Source of the DNA: Aedes albopictus
Taxonomy: Eukaryota; Arthropoda; Insecta; Diptera; Culicidae
Direction: 5' to 3'
Assembly: GCF_035046485.1 (NCBI RefSeq)
Contig: NC_085137.1
Coordinates: 17,575,346-17,639,345, forward strand
DNA length: 64,000 nucleotides
Shown here: in pieces, positions 32,601 through 44,600 of the stretch
How positions within the stretch are numbered: position 1 is the stretch's first letter
How the letters are laid out: each line of letters starts with the position of its first letter
The notes under the pieces: model-generated
Seen by the model: only the letters and a program-made list of their open reading frames with translations
The model's database searches: none
Told to the model about the DNA's origin: nothing
Program-made: the position numbers and the translations under genes

Positions 32601-35600
32601 GGGTGCCTACACTTCTACTGAATTAATACGATGTGGCGCCCACCTTGTGCATCGACCCGATCCAGAACTCGTTCTAAGCGCAAATACTTTCAAACTAATG
32701 GCAGTGATTACCATTAGGGAGTTGCCAATCTCGGAATGTGTTTACATTTGAACAGCACGTGCACTACATTCTGATACAATAACAATAATGGGCGTTTTAT
32801 ACAGGTAGAGAAGTTCTACTGTAGAACTCAGACAACTCAAACAACATTTCAAATCGATGATGGATGAATAATGAGGTTGCCCATGCGATAACCGGATTGA
32901 TCTGCGATATTCGTTTAACCCGTCTGCCTCGTTATAAATCATTCGAAGGAGCTTTTCAACTGATGTAATACACCAAATGGAGCGTATGCCTGCCCACGAT
33001 ACTGGATAATGCTGGAATATAACACGTACTCTAAAAGTACCCCGAGGAATCCTCATAAATAAATCAGAAGCTACAATCAGGATTGATCGGGTAAATCACA
33101 GTAATTATTTTCCCCATTCTCACGACTCCGTACCGTATAGTGTCAAACGACTAATAAGCTGAGTTACTCAGCTGAGAATGTATCTCAACGCTTCAATTAG
33201 CTCATTAAACAAAAGACTTCACCGCCAGGTCATTCCATTGTTTGCATTGTCGTCGAATACTTTAATCATTGTGATCGCGTGATCATTATGACAACTTAGC
33301 ACATGAATAATTGCCGTCATAGTAATCACGCTCAAAATCGGGAAACGAAGCGCATCCGCTAAATTGATTTTCGCTTCGGCGACTCGAGCTGAAAATGTTG
33401 CAATCAGATCAGTTTACGCGCGCGAGATGCCGTCTTGATTAGCCGGCGCCGCCGTCGCTGCAACAAGGTTTCTTTCTAGTTATATTCACGTGCTATGAAC
33501 AAATTACCATACACTACCACAGGTGGTTATCATTGGGCTACGACTGTGTAGGAGCGCTTTCAAACCTAGAGAACAGAACTTACATAATTCCGCCGCAGCA
33601 TCAGCAGATTCCGATAGAGCAACAGCAGGAACTGCATCATCAACGAGGCCGGCTTGGTGTTATCGACAATCTCCGGGCACAGCTCGTTCCCTTGGGGGTC
33701 CAGATCGCCTGCATCGCCTACGCCTCCTCGGTCCTTCAGCTGCAGCATTTCCTGCACTTTGCTGGTATCGGCGTTCTTTGGATCGGCATCGGCAAAGTCG
33801 TACCTGGTTACGGCTGATTTCACTGCGAACGAGATAGAGAGAAGGGAAGGCATTAGACTTGTTGGACACGCGATATTTTAAAGCAGATTATGTCTACGGA
33901 TCTGGATTGCAATCAATCAATACAACAACAGGTGAAGCAGTCGGATAACAATCTTCGAAGACTCTGCAGATTTGGATAACATTACGATTTAACAATTTTC
34001 AGACCACAATTTCCACCAAAATTAGAACTGGTTTCTCAATAAATTCCCAAATTGCAGCGCCCCTATGCAGGTACGACCCCATGGCAATGAGTCTTCTAAT
34101 ACTAAAAGCCATCCATTTTTACACTGAACTTCTGAAGAACTTCTAAAAAATCATTGATAGAATATATTAAAGAATTTCTGGAGGAAATTCTCAAGGAACC
34201 ACTGGAGCCACTCTTAGCAGAACTGTTGGAGCTCTTTTTGAAGGAATCCATAGAGTTTTTTTTTAAATCCATGCTGATATTTCTGAAGAAATTTCAAGTG
34301 TGATAATTTTTCCGAAATAAATCCCGGAGAAATTTAAGAAAGAAGCGCTGAGTAGAATCTTAAATAAATTGGTGAAGCTAATTCCAAATGCACTCCTGAA
34401 AGAAATTCTGATTAACCGAAGAAAAAGTAAAAGTTCGAGAATTTGTCCAGCAATTCTTCTGGAAACTACTCAAGAAATTCTTACGGAAATTCCTTCCGAA
34501 TTCATCAGAGAATTAATCCAGAAACTCCTCCGGGAATTTTTCAGGAACTGCCCCCAGGAATTTCTTGAGAATTTATTCCGGAAATCAGAAGTTCCTCCAG
34601 AATTTCCTTCGGGAACTCCTCCAGAAATTCTTCAAGCAATACCTCCAGAAGTTCTCCGGAAAATCATACGGGAATTCTTCAAGAAATTCCTCCGGGAACT
34701 CCAAAAGAAATTCTTCTTAGAATCCTTCAGGAATTCCTCCGGGAATTGATGCATAAATTTCTCCGAGAATTCCTTAAAAAAATCATCCAGCAACTCATCC
34801 AGAAACTCCCACGGAAAAATATTGAACAATTTGAAATTCCTTCATAAATTCCTCTGGAAATTCGTCCAGAAACATATTTGTCAATTTGTTTAGATATTTC
34901 TCCGGTAATCCCTTCATAAATTTCATAAAGCATTCATCCATAAAATCCTCCGGGAATTTTTTTTTTTCCAAAGTTCCTCACAAACTACCTCCACGAATTT
35001 ACCCAGCAAGTTCTCCAGAAGTTCTTCCGGGAATTCTTCCAAAAGTCATTCAGGGAGTTCGTCCAAAAAATCTCCTGGGAATTAATCCAGGGAATCAGGG
35101 AAAATTCGTCCGGGAATTATTCCAGAATTTCATCAAATTTTTTTCCGGGGATTCCTTTAGTATCCTACCTACCTACCTACGCTACCTACTCCTTCTGAGA
35201 TAGAAACTCTCTCTAGAAACTCTCTCAGGGATTCCTTCATAAATTCCTTAAGGAATTCCTCTAAATAGATCCTCAGAGATTGCTCTAGGAATTTCCTCAA
35301 AGACTCCTTTAAGAATTCCCTCAGGGATTCCTCTAGAAACTTTTTCAGTAACACCTCTAGGAACTCCCTCGTGGATTCCTCTAGTAACTCGCGCAGAGAT
35401 TCCTCTAGAACAGTGATTTTTTTTAAGTGATCCTTCGGGGTTTCCCCCAAGGGTTTCTCTTTGAGGATTCTTTTCCATGAGGATTGATTCCTTCACAAAT
35501 TCTCCGACCACAAAATGTCAATGATTCCAGATAAATCATCCGCGAAAATATTCGGGAATTTATTCAAGGATTTTCCCAATTAATCCAACATCATTTTTTT

Positions 35601-38600
35601 TTCAAAATTTCCTAAAAACTTTCACGAAGGCTATTGGGGGAAATTGTTCAAAGATTTTCAAGGAAATTTTCGAAGCATTCCTTTCGGCAATTGTTCAAGA
35701 ATTTATCATGAAGTCTCTTGTGATTTTTTATTTAAAAAATTCTGGAAATTCACTCCAACGAAGATCTGAAGAGTTATTTCCAAAAATTTGTTCGGTCATT
35801 TCACAAATTTACCTGTGATTCGTCAAGCAATTTCCTCAGAAACTCTTTCAGAAATTTACCCAGCAGCTTCACCAAGAATTTCCACAGGAATTATGTTGAA
35901 TATTTAATCACAATTTTTCATCCATTAGAAAATATCTGCAGAAATTCATTCAAGAATTTCCCGAAACAATCATTTAAAAAAATTCACAGAAATTTCCACA
36001 GATACTTCTTCAGAAACTTCCTCTGTAATTTCTTAAAAAAAATAGTCATTTCCAAAGGAATTATTTCTGAATTTCCCAGGATTTCTTTCAGTAAGTTTTT
36101 CAAAAATTCCCCCAGTTATTCTTTCAGGTATTTCCAATAAATTTCCGGGAGTTTCCCAACGATTTCTTTAATGTATGTATGTATGCATGCATGCAGTTCC
36201 ACTTGACAGTAAAGCTTACATTTCATTACCACCTTGAACATACTGCGGTATGATGGGCCAAAAGGGGGTGTGGCGGACCCGTAAGTAGAGACACTTACGT
36301 GAAATCCGCGGATTTAAGAGTATCTCCTTCCAACAGTATGATCCAACAAGGTGTTTGAGGTGGTCCAAGGGTTTCTTTTAGAAAATTAATCCAGTAGCTT
36401 CTCCAAAAGTTATCCCATGAATTCTGTCGGGATTTTCCCAGAAATTCCTTCAAGTTTTCATCAAAGATTCCGCCAGAAATTTACCAAGGATTTAAAATAG
36501 GAAATGCCATCTGGAACTTAACCAGGAATTCTTTCGGAAATATATTCATAAACTATTTCAATAATTTACCCAGAAATTCCAAAATGATTTCCATTAGGGA
36601 TTTTCCCATAAATTATCTACAGAAATTATTCAGAAGTTTCTCATAAAATTTCCCTTGGAATTCTTTCAGAAATTTACCATGGAGCTCTCCCAAGAATTTC
36701 TACACCAACTCTGTCGAACATATCCTCAGGAATTTCTTCAGAATTACCTTCAAGTATTCCGCAGAGATTCCCTCGGGAATTTTCTCATGATTTCTACTGT
36801 GGATTTCAAAATAAATGATTTCGGTATTTCCCCAGGAGCTCTTCCAGGAAGTTTCTCAGAAACACCACAAAGAAGTTTCCAAGAAATTTCTATAGGAATA
36901 TTTCCAGAAACTTCATCAGAAATTTCTTTAGTAATTACTGAAGAAATTTCTCCAGGATTTCCATCAGGAATTTCAGAAGGAGCTCTCCCAGGAATAATTT
37001 CAGGAATTCCTCCACGAGTTTCCACAAAAAATTGTGCCATTAATTTCCCCAGGATTGCATTAGAAATTTTCAAAGAACTTTCTTCATAAATCTCTCCAGG
37101 TGAAAAAACTCTTCCGAAAAATTCCTCAGTAATCCCTAAAAATTGATGCAAAAATTACTCCACCTCCGTTCTAAATTTCCTCCAAAAAAATTCATATTTT
37201 GTCCATCAATTATTTAAGAAATTTCTACAGAACAGTCTCCAAAAATTTCTTCATGAGTTTTCCCAGAAATACCTTCTAAAATACTTCCAGAATTTTTCCC
37301 CATTTTTTCAGAATTCATCTACGAACTATTTCAGAAATTCCTCCAGAAAATTTCCCAGGAATATCTTAAAGAACTTTCTCAGAAATTTTTACAAAAATTC
37401 CCCGAGAAACCTTCAGTAATAACACCAGGTTTTTCATTAGAAATTTAAAATGAAAATTTTGTAACGATAAAACGAGACATTATTAGTAAGTACACAGTTA
37501 CATAGCACACACAAAACATATTACATAGCACATAATTTGTTGTCCACTAGATTCCCAAGAAGAAAGCACAATAAATGTATCCGAAACGTCGGATGAAAGC
37601 ATAAGAATCCGTTTTTAAGTACAACAGACTGAAAGCCATTACTCCGAATCCAGAAAATCTTGCAGGAATTCCTCCAGGAATTTCCTCAGGGATTTCCTCA
37701 AGAATTTCTCCAGGATTTTTTCATGGTATGTCTTCGCAAAGATTTCCCAGGAACTCCCTCAAGGTTTTCATAAGAAAATTCAAAAACAAATTCTTTCAGA
37801 ATTATCTTTGTAATTTTTCACGATATTTTCCAGGAATTTCTCTAGCTATTTTCCCAGAAATTCCTTCACCAATCCAAGAGAAATTCCTTCGGAAATTTAC
37901 AAGGATTTACAATGGGAAATATCCGCATGTTTTTCTTTTTTTTTAACTCCCATCAATTTTTTCAGAAATTTCTCCGGTATTTTATCTTGAAATTTCCTCA
38001 GGAATTCCATCATTATGCATGATTTTTTCAGAAATTTCCTTAGAAATTTCCTAGAGATTGCTCCAGAAATTTCTCTAGCATTTCTAACAATACAAAACGT
38101 CCGCCGGAATTGATTCAGAAAATGTCTTTGGAATTTCTCTAGGAATTTTCCCAACAATTGCTGTAGGAATCCCAGAAAAATTTTCGAGATATTCATAAAG
38201 TTATTTCAAATGAAAGTTAAGGTGGAATTTCTGGGTGAATCCTTGTAAAAAAATGGAAAAGCCCATAAGCAACTTCAATGGAATTGCAGAGGTTTCATGA
38301 AGAAGTTCTTCAAGAAATTCCTGGATGAATCCAAGAGAGAACACCTGAAGAGTTCCAAAAGAAACTCCATATGCGTTTTCTGGGGAAACCGCGGATGAAA
38401 TGTTTTAGAGCAATATCAGAATCCATCAGAAAGAATACATGGGTTATTTTTGGAAGATTTTTTAGATGAAACCTTTGAACATTTTCTGAAGTAACCTCTA
38501 GAGGAATTTTTAAAATAACCTAAGACATATCTCAAGAAATTAATGGACGAATTTCTGAAGCAATATATGCAAAATTTACTAAAAGAAAACTTTTTTTAAT

Positions 38601-41600
38601 GAATTCGTGAAAGATTTTGCGGGAGGAATCCTTGAAGATTGTTTAAAGGGATCCACGTAAAAATTTCGGAAGCAATCCATGGAAGGCTTTCGTAAGGAGT
38701 TCTTAAACAAATTTCTGTAGAATATTTTAGCATCTCAAGGATTTTTTGTGAAGAATCCTGGCTGAAATTTTCAAGAATTCCCTGAAAGATTTATTGGAGA
38801 AATCTTAAAAGGAATTTATGACGGAATTCCAAAAGAATCTCTGAAAATTAAAGAATCCTTTCACAATTTTTTAAGGAATCCTCTTTTAGCCAAATACATC
38901 TCAAAGAAGGGTTTTGAAATTATCTACAGAAAAATACAGAGGAAATCTCTGGAAGGTCTTAGGAAAAATAAAGCAAGCCATGGGTTATTTTCTGAAAATG
39001 TCCCTGGTGAATTTTTGAAGAAAAAAAATCTTTTAACCCTCTTCGTGCATTAGGGTCATTATGACTCCTAAACGTACACTAGGTCAGCGAGGTGCGCGCA
39101 AGCTAATGCACGAAGAAGGTTAAAGTAAGTTTTGAAGGAATTCCTGAAGAAAACTTCCAAATGAATCTAAGTATAATAATAAGAAAAAATCTTTGAAGAA
39201 ATCGTCCAGAAATTCCGCTTCTGATGGAAATTCATAATTTCAGAAGAAATCCCTGGTGGAATTTTCAAATCAAACACTGAAGAAATTTTTGGCACGAATT
39301 ATTGGAATATTGTACAAATGCCTAAGAATTTTTGGAAAACAACACATACGGCAAAATTTATGGGAGAAAGATTTTCTAAAGAAACCCACGGAGAAATATC
39401 TGAAGAAACTCATTGAGAAATCCGTGCTAAATTTTCATAAATTTTTCCTTGTGCAATTTTCGGAGGAATTGATGGTAGATTTCCTATAGCAATCACAGAA
39501 AAATGAACTTCCGAATTAATCCTTGGATTTTTAATCAAACTCGTGAAAAAATGTAAGTGGAACTAACTTGGTGACATCGCAAGGAAAATTTCCGTGGAAG
39601 AGATTAAAAAAAAATGCCCCATCATTTACAGCGTTTCCTAAGGCTTTCTGAATAGATGTTCAGAGGATTTTTTAAAGCAGTCTGTGGATTTTTTTGAAAA
39701 AAAAAAATACAGGAGGAATTTCTGCTCAAATACATGGAATGATTTCTAAAAAAAAAAAACATGGAGGAAATTTTAAAGCATTATTTAAGGAATTTGTAGA
39801 GTAATCCCCAATGAAATATATAAGAATTTTTCAAATATCCAAAAAAGTTTTCATGAATTTATTTTTTTTTTTTCTTTCCACGTTTATTCAAAGTTTTTTT
39901 TTTCTCTCAAATTTAGACAATAGTTCGTTGTTCCATCAATAATGTCGCTTAAGTGTGCTGAAATGGTAGTACAAAAAAGGTCACAATAATGAGTTATGCG
40001 TGGATGGAAACAAGGTAGTTCCAAAAGGCTGAATTCTGATTGTTTTTTTGGCATTTTTTTCTCGCAAAATCCTCTTAAATGTTGTCAAAAGATCAAAAAA
40101 TAAACTGTCAGTTAATCTATTTCAGTAGAATTTTAATTCTTCTAGTAGAATTTGTTTTTCAGTAGATTTAGTTAGGACAAAGTAAATTTTTTTGAGAATC
40201 CTAAAATTGTATTCAACATTTAATCGCATTCTATCCGGAAATTATTTAAAAAAGATTTCAGATTTTTTTTTTTTGAAAACTGCATAAATATGTTCAGTTT
40301 TCCTCAGAGTTTAGCTATTTTTTTTGGCAGGAATCCTCGCTGGGGTCCTTTTTCTATTTTTCCTTGACATGCCCATAATAGATGTTCCAAAGAATGCTTT
40401 TAGGATTTTGGATCCTTAGATTTAATCCACTTAGAAATTTTCGTCTAAAATGCTTTTAAGAGGTGACTTTCAAAATAAATATCGATCATATTTTTATTTC
40501 CAGGAAATTCCTGGAAGAATTCGTATTGATAGCGTTGGGAACGTTATCTTGAAAAAAAAAACCCAAGATAAACTTGCTAAAAAAATCTTCAGTGTACTTT
40601 TCAGAGATATTTTTTATGAATTCTCTGCAAAATTACTAGAGATGGATCTGACAAACTCTTAGAATAATACTTCAGCAAACCTTAGAGAAAATTCCTAAAA
40701 GGTCTTCAAAGAAATACCAGAAGTATTTTTAGAATTAAAATGTGGAAAAATCTTTGGAGGTGTCTAGAGCAATAATCGTAAGAATGACCAGAGAAGTCTG
40801 AGAAATTTGAGAATTCTTTTGGAAATTTAAGGAGAACTCCTCAGAATAATATCTGGAGAAAAATTCAGGGGAATTCCTCGAAGAGACTTTTAGAGTGTTC
40901 CTTGGAATAGTGATTGACAAATTTTAGGAAGAGTCCTCGAAGGTATCTTTCTGAAGGAGCCAGTTTTCGAAAAAAATATGAGAAAATTTCTGGAGAGCTT
41001 TAGGATTCTTCGAAGAAATTTATGAAGATTTTTTGTGGGTGAATTTCTGAAGAAATTCTCACAAAATTTCCAAAGAATCTTCACAGAAATTTTCAGAGGA
41101 ACACATGTGAAATTTCAAGATGAATGATTGAAAGTTTTCCTGGAAGCAATCTTGTAGAAATCCTTGCAGGAACCTTTGCAAGTATTTCTGAAGAAAAATT
41201 TTCAGGATTTTTTAAAGAAATCTTCGGAGAAATTTTGAAACTTAAGTCCTCGGAGGAACTTTTCCAAAAATTATCTAAGTGATTTCTGAAGCCTGTGTGA
41301 GCTCAGATTCAGTTTAGCTTTCTATTTCGCCAAATTATCATTTGCTGTTCTGTGGCTTAGTTTGTTGAAGCAGCAGTCTAGCGAAAACGGAGTCGTCAGT
41401 TCGATTCCCACCAGAACGCGATTTTTTTTTTCACTAATTCATCTCTCTTATGCTTATTATCTCGGATTTTCTGCTGATGTTTTCAAAGTAACTTCTGCGT
41501 AAATCCTCAAAAAAAATATTTGATTTTTTTTTAAATCCTCTGAGAACTCAGAACAAATGTTTGAATGCTTTGCCGGACACATCTTCTGGGATTTCCTTGA

Positions 41601-44600
41601 GCAAGCCATTGAGAAAACTTTTGCAAGTTTTCTCTAAAAATTTAGGGAGGAATCAATATAAAATACAGGAATATTAACGCTAGTAGAGTAGTGGGGTCAT
41701 TTTGACAAAAACTTTCACACTGATCGTGCGCTTCATCTGTGGGGTAAACACCAGCCAATGCACGAAGAATGTATGAGGACACTCCCAGTTCTTGGGAGAA
41801 CTTCTAGAAATTTTATATTTTATATCAAAATCAAATCTAAACGCCAGCTCGTATCCACTGGAAACCTTAACAGTCTGAATGTGTATTCCTACATGGGGCC
41901 GTCATATTTGATTCATTCCTTCGCAAGAATAAAACAATCCCCTTATATCAGAAATTTAAGTGTTTATTGAGATTTGTCTAAACTTGTTCCACGAATCGAG
42001 CAATTTATTTGACAAACAAAATCATTATTTTTTTAGCTTTCAATTTTTTTTGTTTTTTACATAATTTGAAATGTCTAAGATATGCTTTCAAAAAAATAAA
42101 TGTATTTGAATGTAGTGTTGGTAATAAGTTAAAATACACAATAATTAAAAAAACAAATGTCTTCACAAAAGATCACATGTACCGTCTACCCCCGTTGGTT
42201 TGAACAACATCTCATGCAAACCAACGAGGTTCTTAATTTGAACTTCTAGTAGCCCTGTGGGCATCGATAAACACACTGATGGTAACACTTTTTGCTGTTT
42301 TGTTTTGGTTCTGCGTTTCGTTTCACCCCGTTCCATGAGCAGAATGACGTTTGAACCATTTCTAGTTTGAACGATGTGCAGATTAGCGGGGGTCAAATTA
42401 AAAAGTGTTCAGATTAGATGCGGTCAAACCAAAGAGGGTAGACGGTATTCACATGACGGTAAAACATGTCTTCACATCTGGCGTCCCTGCTTGAAACACA
42501 CGATGAAACATGAAGCTTTGACTGCTTGATGATTTGTTTTACGTCGTCCGTAAGCAATACTTCAATAAATAAATGAATTTACCATTTTTTCCACTCTATC
42601 TCCAGTTAGTTTGACAAGGATTTCTTCACTATATTTTCCAGAAATTGCACGACTTTTCTTTAAAAGTAACACTGAATACTTCTCCAAGGTTTCTCCAAGG
42701 CCCACCCTCCAATTATACCACATCTAAAGTTCACACCATTTATTATGTATTCTATACATAACCCTTCACGAAAACGACCTTGCCTTCTAAAAACAAGATT
42801 CAGTCAGCTAAAACATATCGTGAACAATCCCAATTCAGAAAACACCAACATATAAAGAAGTCGTTCAACTCGCCACTGACTGATTAGACCCTTCCTCCAA
42901 ACCACGCATAAGCAAACGACACGAAAACGTAAACATGAACATCGCCGTCTCCCAAAAAGTCAATAAATACTGATCACAGCCGGTGAATACTAAAATATTT
43001 TAGTGTACGACCTAGGCCAAGTGGGCTCTGCGATCAGTTCACGCTTAGCGCCGCCACTAGTTTCTCTTTTGTTGATGTTCCGCTCTCATAGACGATCACC
43101 ACAGTCAGCCGTCGTGTCGGTCATCGTCGTAACTGATTTCATTAGCGACCTTTGTTCGCGCCGAGCTCTCTATAGATCGGTCATGCTTGTCCACGCGTTG
43201 ATACGCGTGGCTTATCGCCATTTTTCACGCGCTCCAACAACACAGCGAACGAACGGTCCAACCAACCAACAATGGAGTTTGCGCAGGGTCATCTTCCTGC
43301 AAGGGTGGGTACACGCCTCTGCGCCTGCGACGTCTGTAAGTCAAGTTCAAGTTCAGCACTTGTTTGCAACTGTTGTCGGCCGGCATGTCGGCTGAGACGT
43401 CAGGTGAGAAAACATGCGTTGAGGCTTTCACAGAATGCTTAAAACATTATCAAGAGCTTTTCAGTGGGAACAGGTAGACGATCGTCGCGGGCATACGGAA
43501 CAAACGGTGCATAAACAACGATACAATATGCACTTTTAGAGCCTTGACATAAAAAAACCAGGTGGACGGCGTTGGCAGGGAGGTAATGCAGTGTTTGAAT
43601 CCTGCCATCGCATCGGTGGTGGCCGATTGTGACGAGAAACCCGTTTGATGGGAGAATCGCGAAACAAATTACATTCACGATTTAGTTTGTGGTGACTTAT
43701 AAGAAGACGGCTCTCTGACTGCTGCTCGAAATGTAGCGGCGCGGCGGTTGAACTCATGGAACCGGTTTAAATCCACTTTTCAAGAATGTGCATATGATTC
43801 CAATTCATTTCGCGTTTACTGTTTGTTGAATAGTATGCATAAGATTTCAAATTTGGTTGTTTTTATCCACTTCAGGTTAGTCTCTAACGAGTATCATACC
43901 CGATGTTGGACATACGTTTCCAATATTTAGCAGCATCAAAACAGGAAAATGAACAGGGCAAAGACTAATGGAATATTGAGACTTATTATGTATTATGCAT
44001 TATGTATTATGTATTGAAGAGTATTTTCATGTTTCATAGATTAGGATGGCACAAACGTTCTAAATGGTGGATGATGCCTACATACTCCACGCCATTCAGG
44101 TGCTCATCCGAGTGCTACTGTCACCTTTCAATCACCTCACGTTCATCCATCCTCTAAGAGGCTCTCATCATAATCCCAGCAGATTTTGAATCGTAGCGAA
44201 AAACCGTTGCGAGCTGCTGGTAGAACTTCCGTGTTTCTAGAGAACGGCACAGCAGTTCCAGTTTCTTGCAATCCACTTCTTCCAGACAGCGGTTTTCCTC
44301 CCAAAAGAGATGGGTCTACTTTATCCAATTATGTTTGTATCGTTCCACGTTCTGTCGCGTTCGTTGCTGCAGTATTGCCGCCCGCACTGCGTTCTTCTTC
44401 ACCGAAATCTCTCTGCACTCATCGTCAAACCATTCGTTCTTTTTATAGTGCTCTCGATTGTGTCGTTGATTTCTGATTTAACTGTACTCCAGCATTCCTC
44501 TAGAGGGGACACTACTGTTTAACATTGCACTCGAAGGAGTGATTAGTAGGACTAGCGTGCAGAGGATTGACACAATCGTCACACAGTCGCACATGCTCCT

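Larger units (their letters stand above)
34130..41290. repeat. About 7 kb of degenerate GGAATTCC-type minisatellite
   Basis: The longest tract in the window. Units such as AATTCCTCCGGGAACTCC, AAATTTCTTCAGAAATTCC and the complement GAATTTCTGAAGAAATCC, roughly 24-30 bp, with the strand sense switching near 38,220. Regularity is high enough in places that frames stay open for about 100 residues (for example minus 35,169-35,450, with [20 protein letters not shown], an 8-residue periodic amphipathic peptide). These are repeat by-products. Interrupted at 36,170-36,370 by unique sequence and at 39,037-39,119 by a small MITE; 39,850-40,480 is T-rich and hardly recognisable. Confidence 0.8.

Noticed and set aside
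32411..32626. 71-residue open frame ([20 protein letters not shown]...)
   Set aside because: Starts at GTG, not ATG, and I could not place it in any family. A faint resemblance to lipid-transfer proteins is too weak to report.
34369..37151. Several open frames over 100 residues in the minisatellite
   Set aside because: The 24-30 bp repeat unit produces periodic peptides in several frames on both strands; no Met context, splice sites or family match.
41347..41417. Possible tRNA gene
   Set aside because: A and B boxes and acceptor ends are visible, but the anticodon stem does not pair. Listed only as tRNA-like.
43003..43395. 130-residue open frame on the plus strand
   Set aside because: Starts at GTG and shows no domain. 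The region is more likely untranslated or regulatory, if it is anything.
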